From NCBI GenBank assembly GCA_910584195.1, contig CAJTYV010000014.1, positions 14,159 to 78,158 of the forward strand: a stretch of DNA of 64,000 nucleotides, in the 5' to 3' direction. This DNA comes from an uncultured Ruminococcus sp. (GTDB taxonomy: Bacteria > Bacillota > Clostridia > Oscillospirales > Ruminococcaceae). The notes below the pieces were generated by a model. It was not told the origin of the DNA. It was given only the letters and a program-made list of their open reading frames with translations, and searched no databases. Shown one piece after another: positions 32,600-42,510 of the stretch (its first letter is position 1; every line of letters starts with the position of its first letter). The translations under genes and the position numbers were made by a program.

Positions 32600-35551
32600 T
32601 TAACAGATCCATTTTTGTAAAGCTTTCATAAGCTGGTCAAAATCTATCGGTTTAGCGATATGCTCGTTCATACCTGCATTTTTTGCCTGTGCGACATCTT
32701 CGGCAAAAGCATTTGCCGTCATTGCAATTATAGGCACGGATTTTGCATAGTTTCCCGGAAGAGTACGTATCGCCCTTGAAGCCTCGTATCCGTTCATTAC
32801 AGGCATCTGAATATCCATAAATATTATGTCAAAATATCCGCTTTCCACCGTAGTCATAATATCAACAGCCATTTTTCCGTCCTTGGCAAATTCAACCTCT
32901 AATCCTGCCATATGGAATATCTCGCCGGCAATTTCACTGTTCAGCTCATTATCCTCAACAAGAAGAACTCGTTTTCCCTGAAATTTATCCTTTGTATATT
33001 CATGCAGATCGGGATTTGACTGTTCATTCTCTTCTCCATCCGTAAGTTCGTTGAAAAGATGCATCACTCTTGATTTAAACAAGGGTTTGGAAATAAAAGC
33101 ATTTGCTCCTGCCGCCCTCGCTTCAGATTCAATATCCGACCAGTCGAAAGCTGAAATTATTATAATAGGAACATCTTTTCCAACCCGCCGCCTTATTTCA
33201 CGGGTCGTCTCTATTCCATCCATTTCGGGCATACGCCAATCAAGAATTACTGCGAAAAAGTCATCTCCTTTTTCATGATGCTCTACCGTACGTTCAACAG
33301 CCTCAGCTCCTGTCAGAACCCATTCGCCTTTCATGCCTATTTCTTCAAGCATTTCACAAGTGTAAATACAGGAGACTTTATCGTCATCTGCAACAAGAAT
33401 AGGAAGATCCGCATAACTGTGAGTAATGTTTTCCTTAGATTCGTTTTTCAGCTTCAGGAATAAAGTAACAGTCATTTTAGTTCCTTTATTCAGCTTGCTC
33501 TCAATCTTTATATCGCCATTCATCATCTGAACAATATTACGCGTTATCGGCATTCCGAGCCCCGTACCCTGAATTTTTTCGACTCTCAGATCATTTCTTG
33601 CTCTTGAAAAAGGCTCAAAAATATGTTTCAGGTATTCTTCCGACATGCCGATTCCGTTATCCTCGAAAATAAACTCATAACATCCTATTTTAGGCTTGTT
33701 AGTATTTTTTTCCGAAATAGAAAGCCTTATCTTTCCTCCTGCGGGAGTATACTTTACCGCGTTGCTCATGATATTCATGAAAACCTGCTGAATACGCTGA
33801 CTGTCGCCTATTACGTTCTCATGCTCTATCCCTCTTATGGATAGTGAAAGCTCGTGACCCTTATCCAAAACTTCCGATTTGGACATAGACAACAGATTAT
33901 CTATAAGCTCCGGAAGACTGAATGCATCTTCATGCAATTCCATTTTGCCCGATTCTATTTTGGACATATCAAGTATTTCATTAATTATGCCCAGAAGATG
34001 CTTTGAAGAAACCGTGATTTTCGATAAACAATCTGCAACTCTTTCCTTATCATCCATATGAGTACATGCAATAGCTGTCAAACCGATTATTGCATTCATT
34101 GGAGTACGTATATCGTGACTCATATTTGCAAGAAAGTCCGTTTTAGCCGAATTAGCAATATTAGCTGAATCATAAGCAGCTTTTAAAGCATCCCTCTGAG
34201 CAAGTTCGGCTTTTTTCTGACCATCGATAACATTGCCGGCAAATACCACTGAAGTAACTTTGCCGAATTTATTTCTTTCAGAAGCTACCAGGGTAATTCT
34301 GCACCACCCCACATTCTTTCGGCGGTATTCGAGACTGATATAATCATTCTCGGAAAGCGACTCAACAATGTTCTTAGGAGTAAGAAAGTCCGAAACCGCT
34401 TCCTTAAACTCAGGCAATACAAAATTCTCAATATATACCTTGAAAAAATCATCATAAGACCCGGACTGAGACAAAAATGAAGCTATATCGTCACGCTGCT
34501 TGAAAGAGGTATAAGTATTGCTGTGAAAAGAAAACAAATACAATCCCGAATATATTTTCCCCAGCGTCTCTATCATAGCACGGCGCTGTTTTTCTTCCTT
34601 TCGGGTAGAAGTAATATCATAAATTATAAAGCTTGCATTAACATGATTATTAAGAGTATACAGCATTGCCAGTATTCTTATGTATCTTCCGTCTCCCGGA
34701 ACATAATACTCAAACTCAATTATCGTCGTACCCTTTTTACTGCACTCTATAAGACTTTCTCTGCTGTGAACAAGCTCTATATCACGTCTGTCCGCATTTA
34801 TCCTCTCTGGAGAGAACCACTTTTCTGCCATCTGATCGTAAGTAATCGGAACAGAAAGTCCAAGACCGGCAGTAAAATTATTTCCATTCATTGCGTATAC
34901 ATGATCGTTAATTATTCCTTCTGTCAAATCAAATGTAAAAAGAGCCTCGCTGTCCAATGCAAGAGCATTTCGGTACTGTCTCCGTTCTTCTTCAAGTTTT
35001 TCATGCTCTTCTCTGTTTCTTATCATTGTGCCTATAAATGTTCCCAAAGTATCGAGGGATTCGGAAATAAGCTTTAAATTTTTATCAGGGGCATTATCTA
35101 CTCCGATAAATCCGACTATTCTGTTTCCGATTTTTATTGGAGCTTCCACAACGCCTTTTATTCCCTGCCGTGCAAGCGTTTCATAAATGTACGGAGATGA
35201 AAATTTTATTTCTTCAATATCAGGAATAACAACACATTTTCCGTTTTCAAAGCTATCTGTCCATGCAAACATTTCTTCCTTAGGCACATTTTGAAGCGAA
35301 TTTATCTCCGGAGTTATTCCCTCCGAGCACCATTCAATCGTATTGCAGAAAAAATTTCCTGTATCTTCGAAAATATACACTCGCTCAGCATCCGTAAATT
35401 CTCCTAATCGCGCTGCAACTTCGTTAAGCGCAGAATTAAGATCAGTCTGAGAATTAAGAAAAGCTATTTGCTTATTGATAAAATTTAATGCTTCTATTTC
35501 TTTTAGAAGCATATTAACATCATACTGATCGCCGTTATTGATGTCAGACAT
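32600..35551 (-). CDS. Hybrid sensor histidine kinase (GAF-PAS-HisKA-HATPase-REC-REC)
   Basis: The protein is 983 residues from the ATG at 35551, set by GAGGAGGA upstream. It has no membrane helix. Domains: GAF-like (about 30-185, VVEAPIKIGNRIVGFIGVDN), PAS-like segments (about 200-440), HisKA with LANMSHDIRTPMNAIIGL (about 480), HATPase_c (QVFMNIMSNAVKYTPAGG, GTGLGMPITRNIVQMMNG), a first receiver (acceptor Asp in AVILDWRMPEMDG, about 770) and a second receiver (VLLVEDNELNSEIAGEI, acceptor in DIIFMDIQMPVMNG, about 910). The layout suits a multistep phosphorelay; no separate HPt or output protein is adjacent. Confidence 0.94.
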   Translation of the reverse strand: MSDINNGDQYDVNMLLKEIEALNFINKQIAFLNSQTDLNSALNEVAARLGEFTDAERVYIFEDTGNFFCNTIEWCSEGITPEINSLQNVPKEEMFAWTDSFENGKCVVIPDIEEIKFSSPYIYETLARQGIKGVVEAPIKIGNRIVGFIGVDNAPDKNLKLISESLDTLGTFIGTMIRNREEHEKLEEERRQYRNALALDSEALFTFDLTEGIINDHVYAMNGNNFTAGLGLSVPITYDQMAEKWFSPERINADRRDIELVHSRESLIECSKKGTTIIEFEYYVPGDGRYIRILAMLYTLNNHVNASFIIYDITSTRKEEKQRRAMIETLGKIYSGLYLFSFHSNTYTSFKQRDDIASFLSQSGSYDDFFKVYIENFVLPEFKEAVSDFLTPKNIVESLSENDYISLEYRRKNVGWCRITLVASERNKFGKVTSVVFAGNVIDGQKKAELAQRDALKAAYDSANIANSAKTDFLANMSHDIRTPMNAIIGLTAIACTHMDDKERVADCLSKITVSSKHLLGIINEILDMSKIESGKMELHEDAFSLPELIDNLLSMSKSEVLDKGHELSLSIRGIEHENVIGDSQRIQQVFMNIMSNAVKYTPAGGKIRLSISEKNTNKPKIGCYEFIFEDNGIGMSEEYLKHIFEPFSRARNDLRVEKIQGTGLGMPITRNIVQMMNGDIKIESKLNKGTKMTVTLFLKLKNESKENITHSYADLPILVADDDKVSCIYTCEMLEEIGMKGEWVLTGAEAVERTVEHHEKGDDFFAVILDWRMPEMDGIETTREIRRRVGKDVPIIIISAFDWSDIESEARAAGANAFISKPLFKSRVMHLFNELTDGEENEQSNPDLHEYTKDKFQGKRVLLVEDNELNSEIAGEIFHMAGLEVEFAKDGKMAVDIMTTVESGYFDIIFMDIQMPVMNGYEASRAIRTLPGNYAKSVPIIAMTANAFAEDVAQAKNAGMNEHIAKPIDFDQLMKALQKWIC

Positions 35552-36023
35552 AAAATCCTCCTCGTAAAACTGCTGATTCAAACATTAATAACTTATCTCC
35601 ACACGATACATCGCATGTCTTTTCGGAAAACTTTGCCGCTGACTGCGTTGAAAAAGTTCACCATACGTCAGCATGCTTTCACTTTTGCATTGTCATCGAC
35701 AAAATTTGCTTGAAAATCCACACACTGATCTTGTGAAGACAGGTTATAAGTAATCAATACTATTATATCATTTTTTTTATAAGTTTTCAAGAGGAGAATT
35801 ATTAATTATCATATTTTTGACAATAATCTTTACATTATCAAAAATATTCAAGATGCACCTAAAAACATTTTCAGAATTTATTTTCATATGAAAAAATGCA
35901 AATTATTACTGAGGACAGGACAAAAACCCTAAATCATGTCGTATGATAAGAATTTTTAACGCGGTCAACAGCCAAATTTGCCGAAAAAGCGTGTGCTGAA
36001 TCTATGAAAACAGGGTCTTAAAC
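35552..36023. other. 472-bp AT-rich intergenic region
   Basis: No ORF or strong promoter was found. Bases 35,640-35,700 (CATACGTCAGCATGC and flanks) echo the GACGTATG core of the 180-bp element and may be a degraded repeat. The rest is AT-rich and featureless to me. Confidence 0.4.
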
Positions 36024-37289
36024 TTATTTGAGCATTTCTTCCATAGAAGAATCCCCATATGTCATGTCGCTGCAATTATAATAATTCCATCTGTCATCCT
36101 CATTATCACATGAAAACAAAACACCATCCTCATACGCCATCCAATTATCCCATACCGTTTCCGTACAATCCCATGAATTAATTAACACCATTTTCTTTCC
36201 GAGAGAATTCACAGATTTATCCATATACGCCTTATTGCCGTATATGTACGCATTCTGTCCCCAGCCTTCATCAAGTTTGTTCATCTCGAAAGCTCGGTTG
36301 ATACTTTCAGCTCCGTTTCTGTATGCGGTACAATATCTCAAAATACAGTCATTTCCTTTAATATCAACAAAACTGTCGGCATAATTTTCTCCGCTGAGCC
36401 CTTTGCCGTTAAATGTACAGTATTCGATAACAGTACCCGTTGTGTACTCCTTAACGTCTACATGTTCAGCAGTCACATCGGGTCCTATTTCGCAGGAACG
36501 AATAGTGTTATGATCACATTTATAACCGTAACCGTCCGTACTTTTCGAACTTCCTACATATATTCCTTCACCGTATCCGGGCGATATAATACCCGTATCA
36601 TGTATTCTGCAATTTTCCACAAGACAGTATGAACTGTTGTCTCGAAGATGTATGCCCTCTCCTCCTATGCCGTATACTTCACAGTTCAATATTTTTGTAT
36701 AATTAGAATTATCAACAATAATCCCCTTTGAAGCGTTTGTTATTTTAAGATCACGCAGTTCCCACCAATCTCCCGTTATTGTAAGAGCATAGCTTCCTTC
36801 AGCTGTTACTCCCGATATTATAGACGGTACATTTGGATTTTCCGAACGCAAAACAATAGGAGCATCTTTACTGCCATCCGCTTCACCTGTAAACATTCTG
36901 CCTTTCGGAGTAGGTCCGCTGTACACATACTCCCCCTCCGCAAGAATTATTTCGTCTCCTGCTTTTGCGGCTGCAAGCGCAGATTTAAGTTCTTCTGTAT
37001 TTGTAACGCGAATTATATTTGGATTCTGCTGCTCCACAAGAATTTTCCGCATCATAATAAGGTCATAAACATCCAATATACCATCGGAATATATATCGCA
37101 TACCTCTGACAGATGCAAATTATCGCCGCCTAAAAGATACTGAGCAAACAACTCCGCGTCAGCATTTGAAAGTTTACCGTCTCCATTAACATCTCCGGAT
37201 AAATAAGCATATGTGCAAATTGTTATAGAACAGGCAGCAGCAATAGATGCTGCCGCCGTTTTGTATATAAATTTACTTTTCATAAACAT
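36024..37289 (-). CDS. Secreted protein with N-terminal dockerin and pectate-lyase-like beta-helix
   Basis: The 421-residue protein has a signal peptide (about 1-29, ending TYAY), directly followed by a dockerin (about 31-86: SGDVNGDGKLSNADAELFAQ and CDIYSDGILDVYDLIMMRK). The second loop is slightly irregular. The rest (about 95-400) is a right-handed parallel beta-helix typical of polysaccharide lyases: VTNTEELKSALAAAKAGDEI at the start, then rungs such as WWELRDLKITNASKGIIVDN, GEGIHLRDNSSYCLVENCRI and NRAFEMNKLDEGWGQNAY. Pectate/polygalacturonate cleavage is likely but the exact PL family is not fixed. The start overlaps the EF-G-like stop by 17 bases and lacks a good ribosome site, so coupling is probable; a second ATG is six bases later. 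Confidence 0.82.
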   Translation of the reverse strand: MFMKSKFIYKTAAASIAAACSITICTYAYLSGDVNGDGKLSNADAELFAQYLLGGDNLHLSEVCDIYSDGILDVYDLIMMRKILVEQQNPNIIRVTNTEELKSALAAAKAGDEIILAEGEYVYSGPTPKGRMFTGEADGSKDAPIVLRSENPNVPSIISGVTAEGSYALTITGDWWELRDLKITNASKGIIVDNSNYTKILNCEVYGIGGEGIHLRDNSSYCLVENCRIHDTGIISPGYGEGIYVGSSKSTDGYGYKCDHNTIRSCEIGPDVTAEHVDVKEYTTGTVIEYCTFNGKGLSGENYADSFVDIKGNDCILRYCTAYRNGAESINRAFEMNKLDEGWGQNAYIYGNKAYMDKSVNSLGKKMVLINSWDCTETVWDNWMAYEDGVLFSCDNEDDRWNYYNCSDMTYGDSSMEEMLK

Positions 37290-39357
37290 TGACAGCAGAT
37301 ATAACTTCTGTCAGTAAATTTGCAGGAAGCTGCTCATATCTTAGAAATTCAAAAGTAAAGCTGCCCATTCCTCTTGTTACCTGACGAAGATACATCGCAA
37401 AATCATGCATTTCTCTCATTGGAACTTCGGCAATTATACAGGTAACGCCATGAGTAACAGGCTCCATACCAAGTACCCTGCCTCTCCTCTTATTTAATTC
37501 TCCCATAATATCGCCTGTGTTTTCATCGGGAGCTTTTACTCTGAGTTCGCCGATAGGCTCAAGCATTACAGGATCTGCCTGACGCAAACCCTCTTTATAA
37601 GCAATTGAAGCAGCCGTTTTGAATGCCATTTCAGAAGAATCCACGGGATGATAAGAACCGTCTACCAATATTGCTTTAAGACCCACAACAGGACAGCCTG
37701 CAAGTACGCCTTTCTTGACCGAATCCTCCAGACCTTTCTGAACTGCCGGGAAGTAATTCTTAGGCACTGCACCTCCGAAAACTCTTTCCTCAAAAACCAA
37801 AGTGTCGCTTACGCAAGGTTCAAATTCTATCCATACATGACCGTACTGTCCATGACCTCCTGACTGTTTCTTGTGCTTGCCCTCAACCTTTACCTTTTTG
37901 CGTATGGTCTCCTTATATGCAATTTTAGGTACAGTAAGTCTGATGTCAGCGCCGAATTTAGCTTTAACCTTCGCTGCCGCAACTTCAAGATGCTGCTCAC
38001 CGAGACCGCTGAGTATCTGCTCCTTGGTGCTTTCATCCTGAATATACGTAAGAGTGGGGTCTTCCTCTGTAATTCGCTGCATACTTGCTGAAATCTTCGC
38101 TTCGTCACCCTGAGCTTTTGCTTTTACAGCCATGGAGTAGCATGTATTCGGAAACTCCATTGCAGGAAATTCCAATATTCTTGAAACATCTGACAGCGTA
38201 TCGCCTGTGTTGGCGGAAATTTTTATTGCCGCAACGATTTCTCCGGCAGATGCTATGGATATTTCGGTTTGTTTTTTTCCGCAAAGGCTCATAAGCTTAC
38301 CTATTTTTTCCGAGCTGCCTGTAGACGAATTAACTGCCTCGCTGTTTGCGGAAAGCTTACCCGAAATAACTTTGATAAGTGACATTTTCCCTACGAACGG
38401 GTCGGCAACTGTTTTGAATACAAACGCCGAAAGAGGATCATCGGCAGAACAGTCTACCCCTACAACGTCTTTCGAAGGAGTATAAGCTTCCGCTGAATAT
38501 ACCTCGGTAGGATTCGGAAGAAGCAGTTCTATTTCCTTGAAAAGCATGTCGATTCCGGTAAGCTCGGCAGCAGAAGTACATACAACAGGAGTAATGATTC
38601 CTCTGTTCATTCCATCGTGAATGCCGTCAATCAACTCTTTTTGGGTGAAAGGCTCTCCTTCAAAAAACTTCTCCATAAGCTCATCGGAGGTTTCTGCCAC
38701 CGCCTCGGAAACAGCGGCTAAAAGACCTTCGATACGATACTCGAATTTTTCGGATATTTCAGCTGTCGGCATATCCGTCTCCACTGCATTTCCCTTACCG
38801 TCATATTTATATGCCTTCATTTCTATAAGATTAACATATGAAACTATTTGACCTTCGCTGATAACAGGAACTACAACAGGACACACGGTAGGGCCGAAAA
38901 CCGTTTTCAAATCTGTGAGAACATTGAAAAAGTTAGCGTCTTTATCGTCTATCTTTGTTACCACAAACATTTTAGACTTTCCTTGCTTTACAGCCTCATC
39001 GTAAGCTTTTCGCGTTCCTACCTTGACTCCCGATTTTGCCGAAACCGTTATCATTACGGTATCAGCAGCACGTATGCCCTCGATCATCTCTCCGGCAAAA
39101 TCGAAAAGCCCCGGAGTATCAAGAATATTTATCACATTATCATTATACTTAAACGAAGCAAGAGAAGTGCCTATTGATATGCCTCTCTTTATCTCCTCGG
39201 GATCATAATCGCATACAGTCGTACCCTCTGAAATTTTACCGAGACGATCGGATGCTCCTGCTTTATACAGCAATGCTTCAGCAAGTGAAGTTTTACCTGA
39301 ACCGTTATGTCCTGCAAATGCAATATTTCTTATTTTGGTTACATCATAGTTGCTCAT
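37273..39357 (-). CDS. Elongation factor G-like translational GTPase
   Basis: The 694-residue protein has EF-G domain order. The P-loop is AGHNGSGKTSLAEAL, G3 is ILDTPGLFDFAGEM and G4 is VTKIDD. Domain IV begins near HKKQSGGHGQYGHVWIEFEP and domain V ends near MREMHDFAMYLRQVTRGMGS. Canonical EF-G has DTPGHVDF; here the catalytic His is replaced by Leu, and GHIDxGKT is GHNGSGKT. This matches the EF-G2-like subgroup, where GTP hydrolysis is weak or absent. The main fusA is expected elsewhere. GGAGG lies about seven bases before the ATG. Confidence 0.9.
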   Translation of the reverse strand: MSNYDVTKIRNIAFAGHNGSGKTSLAEALLYKAGASDRLGKISEGTTVCDYDPEEIKRGISIGTSLASFKYNDNVINILDTPGLFDFAGEMIEGIRAADTVMITVSAKSGVKVGTRKAYDEAVKQGKSKMFVVTKIDDKDANFFNVLTDLKTVFGPTVCPVVVPVISEGQIVSYVNLIEMKAYKYDGKGNAVETDMPTAEISEKFEYRIEGLLAAVSEAVAETSDELMEKFFEGEPFTQKELIDGIHDGMNRGIITPVVCTSAAELTGIDMLFKEIELLLPNPTEVYSAEAYTPSKDVVGVDCSADDPLSAFVFKTVADPFVGKMSLIKVISGKLSANSEAVNSSTGSSEKIGKLMSLCGKKQTEISIASAGEIVAAIKISANTGDTLSDVSRILEFPAMEFPNTCYSMAVKAKAQGDEAKISASMQRITEEDPTLTYIQDESTKEQILSGLGEQHLEVAAAKVKAKFGADIRLTVPKIAYKETIRKKVKVEGKHKKQSGGHGQYGHVWIEFEPCVSDTLVFEERVFGGAVPKNYFPAVQKGLEDSVKKGVLAGCPVVGLKAILVDGSYHPVDSSEMAFKTAASIAYKEGLRQADPVMLEPIGELRVKAPDENTGDIMGELNKRRGRVLGMEPVTHGVTCIIAEVPMREMHDFAMYLRQVTRGMGSFTFEFLRYEQLPANLLTEVISAVNVYEK

Positions 39358-39503
39358 GTTCTATTCCTCCAAAGTGGATTTTAACTAATTTGAACACACT
39401 GTTTCGGCGGTAAGCCAAAATCAGCAGGTACAGATGTTATGTACATCTATAATTATATAACAAAAGTAAATAAATTGCAATACTTTCTTAAATTTTCTAC
39501 ATT

Positions 39504-41048
39504 TCATATTACTTTTGGCACGCTAATTTGGTTATCCTGCACAAAGAGACTGTGCTTTTTTTGTCTTTTTGGAGTAAGTATAGAAGAAATGATATATATT
39601 CCTCCGTAAGCAATTATCCATAGCAAAATAAAAAATATCATTGAAAAAATATTGCTGCCGCCTATATTCAAAAATTTGCAGACAAGTTCAGCAAATGACA
39701 TGGTAAGAATCGAATAAACTATCGGCGAAGCTGCCATTGATAAAGGCCGGAATCGTACTCCCGTATGTTTTAAAAGCTTCACAAGCCGTAATACGTTTCC
39801 CAAAACGTTACTTGCATAGTATGAAACAGCTATCCCCGCAAAGCCAAAACGTGGTACAAATATCAAAACAATTGATATTCTTATAACATACTCTATAAGA
39901 TAATTCAGCGATGAAAACGCCTGAAGTCCCATGCCTTTTATCATGGCCTCCAAAACTATTTCCATGTATATAAACGGAACTACCGGCGCTATGGCGGAAA
40001 TCATTCCGCCGCCCTGTTCTCCGCCGCCCAAAAGATCGCCTATCGGTCTGCCGAACCTTATCAGAACTGCCGATGCAAAAATCCCATATATCATTGTATA
40101 TCGTATCAGGCGTGATGTTATACTTTGAATTCGTTCTCTGTTACCCGAAGCGGAAGCTCTCGCAGATTCCGTAACTATCATACCGGAAAGCGAGCACAGT
40201 ACTACAGACGGAAAAAACAGCGTTGGAATAACGATTGCTTCAAATATACCGAAAAGCGCAAGAGCTTGTTCCATAGAGTCTCCATACTGTCGAAGACAAA
40301 TAGGAACAAGTGCGTCATTTGCGCTGCTGAGAACCGCAGTAAGTATTCCTCCGCCCATTATCGGAAAAGCAAAGGCAGCGTAATCACGGAAACTCAGCGT
40401 TCCGCAGTTTCGGCTTTTCATATGATTCTTAGCAAATAATATAAGCATAAAAATCAGCGATGCAATATTTCCCGCTATTATGGAAATCACCATTATTCTG
40501 CATACAGTACCCTGAGTATGAACAGGCGAAAGCAAAGTCATGATTACAATAACCGCCGATTTAACACCAAATTCCAATATATCGCCGGCAGCGGCAGCAG
40601 AAGCCTTTCTGCATGCGTTGAAATATCCTTTCAGACAGCACGAAACAGCTCCCGAAATAAGCGCCGCCGGCATTAGTCTTATTGATGAAACGACCGCAGT
40701 TTCTCCAAAAAAACCTTCTCCGATCGGTCGGGCAAAAATTATCAGTACCGTTGATACAGCGATACTCAGCATCATACACAGACTTATACCGTGAAACAGT
40801 ATGCGGTTGGGATTACCACCCTTTTTGCCTAATTCCTCAGATATAAGACGACTGGTACAAAGAAATGCGTTGCCGTTTGAAATTATCCCCGCAAGTCCAA
40901 GAAAAGACCCCATAAGAGAAAAGATCCCTATAGCAGACGCTCCCAATCGGCGTGTAATAAATCCGTTCAGCAGCAGTGATGCGGAATCAAGAGTCAGCTG
41001 CATCAGCGTAAGCAGTATCGTATCTCTTATAATTTTATTTTTCAGCAT
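39504..41048 (-). CDS. MOP-superfamily flippase (SpoVB/MurJ-like)
   Basis: This is a 514-residue protein with about 12-14 membrane helices. It has the typical pattern of polysaccharide/lipid-linked flippases of the MATE/MOP superfamily: an N-terminal RDTILLTLMQLTLDSASLLL, a first repeat with SLMGSFLGLAGIISNGNAF, a middle hydrophilic loop (SRNCGTLSFRDYAAFAFPIM), and a second repeat with FFPSVVLCSLSGMIVTESAR. SpoVB-type members of Firmicutes help cell-wall or spore-cortex synthesis by lipid II or glycolipid export. The neighbouring GH25, GatD and MurT genes support a cell-wall role. GGAGG precedes the ATG. Confidence 0.85.
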   Translation of the reverse strand: MLKNKIIRDTILLTLMQLTLDSASLLLNGFITRRLGASAIGIFSLMGSFLGLAGIISNGNAFLCTSRLISEELGKKGGNPNRILFHGISLCMMLSIAVSTVLIIFARPIGEGFFGETAVVSSIRLMPAALISGAVSCCLKGYFNACRKASAAAAGDILEFGVKSAVIVIMTLLSPVHTQGTVCRIMVISIIAGNIASLIFMLILFAKNHMKSRNCGTLSFRDYAAFAFPIMGGGILTAVLSSANDALVPICLRQYGDSMEQALALFGIFEAIVIPTLFFPSVVLCSLSGMIVTESARASASGNRERIQSITSRLIRYTMIYGIFASAVLIRFGRPIGDLLGGGEQGGGMISAIAPVVPFIYMEIVLEAMIKGMGLQAFSSLNYLIEYVIRISIVLIFVPRFGFAGIAVSYYASNVLGNVLRLVKLLKHTGVRFRPLSMAASPIVYSILTMSFAELVCKFLNIGGSNIFSMIFFILLWIIAYGGIYIISSILTPKRQKKHSLFVQDNQISVPKVI

Positions 41049-41117
41049 ATATGTTTCCTCCGTGATTCATCATTATATAATATGACGAATAATTCAGTTT
41101 AATGCTGAAATATATTT

Positions 41118-41155
41118 AAACCGCACAAAGCCTACCTAACGGCTCAGTGCGGTTT
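41118..41155. terminator. Hairpin downstream of the GH25 gene
   Basis: AAACCGCAC (41,118-41,126) and GTGCGGTTT (41,147-41,155) with inner AGCC/GGCT pairing; AT-rich sequence follows on the minus strand. Confidence 0.6.
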
Positions 41156-41190
41156 GGAACGTGTATTCATAAAATACACAAGCTCTGAAA

Positions 41191-42501
41191 TTATACAGGC
41201 ATATCGTTCAAACGAATATTCATGTCAACATCTCCGTCGATACCTTCAATGCGACCGTATGCACTTGCCTGCCATATGGAGAATTCACCGTCATAATCGG
41301 TTTCGTCAACGTAATGCGCAAGCCACACGGTACGATTTTTCTTATTATCCCAAAAATTATTAAGAAAGTTTTTACTGCTGTAAAGCATTCCGCTGTAGCC
41401 GTTCTTTTCAAGCTCGTCGCAGAAAGCTTCAAATATTTCGTTCAGATCACGTATATTCATGCCGTATTTCTGAAATTGTCCCCATTCTTCCCAGTCGAAA
41501 GCAACAGGATAATCAAGCTGACGTCCGTCAAGCTGTTCAATTATCCAGCGTGCCTGCTCCCTTGCCTTTTTCTCTGTATTTGCAGTCGTATAGAAATAAA
41601 CTCCAATATCAAGTCCGGCTGCGGATGCATTTTCCATATTTCGGTCATAGTAATCGTCTTTTTTTATTTCACTGTAACAGTAACCCATACGCATAATTAC
41701 AAACTCGCAGCCCTGTTCTTTTACCTTTTCATAGTCAACATTGGTCTGCCAGGCTGAAACGTCTATTCCATAGCTGACATTTTCATAGCAGTAATAATCC
41801 ATAAAATCACTGAAATTTACTCTTGTATTATTATCCTCCGGAACAGGGATTTCGCTTACCACAAAAACGTCCATATCCCAGCTCGTACTGTTTCCGGAAC
41901 TGTCCGTCACGGTAGCCGTTATGGGATATGCGCCGTATTCTGACGTATTGACCTCCCCCGTATAACTAAGTTCGGGAGAGCGGTCATAATTGTCCGCATA
42001 CCCGACTATGGAACTCAGATCAAACGGCTCGTCAATAATAGTATAAGGACTCCATCCCATATTCAGAATGATCGGCTGAGTTGTATCTGAGACATTATAG
42101 GTAATTTCTTTTTCATACGAAATACCTTCATAATCAAAAGAAATATTTACGGAACATTCTCCCAATTCATCGGTTTTAATTTTCTTTTCAGGTTCGGTAA
42201 GTTCGGCATTCGTATTAGTAATGAGTTCAGCCACAGACATGTTCTCATAAACCTCGACATTGTCTGTCGTTTCAAAAAACACCTCATCGGGTATGTTCTT
42301 GCCGGCTTTCTTTTTCTCTTTCGTTGTTACCTCAGCCGTCTCCGATGCAGATTCTGTTTTAACATCCATTGTATGATTTGACGTCTGAACAGATTCAGTA
42401 TCAACCTCTCGGGAACTGTCAACATCTCTTCCGACTTTTTCTCCGCAGGCTGTCAGTAAAAATATTGCCGTTAATAATATTGTTCCAGATATTTTCTTCA
42501 T
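41191..42501 (-). CDS. GH25 muramidase lipoprotein
   Basis: The 436-residue lipoprotein has lipobox LLTAC (Cys near 19), a charged Ser/Thr-rich linker and one or two beta-sandwich/Ig-like regions (about 85-220, VTDSSGNSTSWDMDVFVV). The C-terminal GH25 lysozyme domain (about 245-436) has YGIDVSAWQTNVDYEKVK, VAFDWEEWGQF with the catalytic acids, and IEGIDGDVDMNIR. It should cut the beta-1,4 bond between MurNAc and GlcNAc in peptidoglycan at the outer membrane face. AAGGAG is upstream. GatD and MurT genes follow upstream on the same strand with a 9-base gap, making a cell-wall operon. Confidence 0.93.
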   Translation of the reverse strand: MKKISGTILLTAIFLLTACGEKVGRDVDSSREVDTESVQTSNHTMDVKTESASETAEVTTKEKKKAGKNIPDEVFFETTDNVEVYENMSVAELITNTNAELTEPEKKIKTDELGECSVNISFDYEGISYEKEITYNVSDTTQPIILNMGWSPYTIIDEPFDLSSIVGYADNYDRSPELSYTGEVNTSEYGAYPITATVTDSSGNSTSWDMDVFVVSEIPVPEDNNTRVNFSDFMDYYCYENVSYGIDVSAWQTNVDYEKVKEQGCEFVIMRMGYCYSEIKKDDYYDRNMENASAAGLDIGVYFYTTANTEKKAREQARWIIEQLDGRQLDYPVAFDWEEWGQFQKYGMNIRDLNEIFEAFCDELEKNGYSGMLYSSKNFLNNFWDNKKNRTVWLAHYVDETDYDGEFSIWQASAYGRIEGIDGDVDMNIRLNDMPV

Positions 42502-42510
42502 GATGTCTCC

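Noticed and set aside
34523..35077. 184-codon open frame on the plus strand
   Set aside because: It is antisense to the well-supported hybrid kinase and lacks any recognisable domain.
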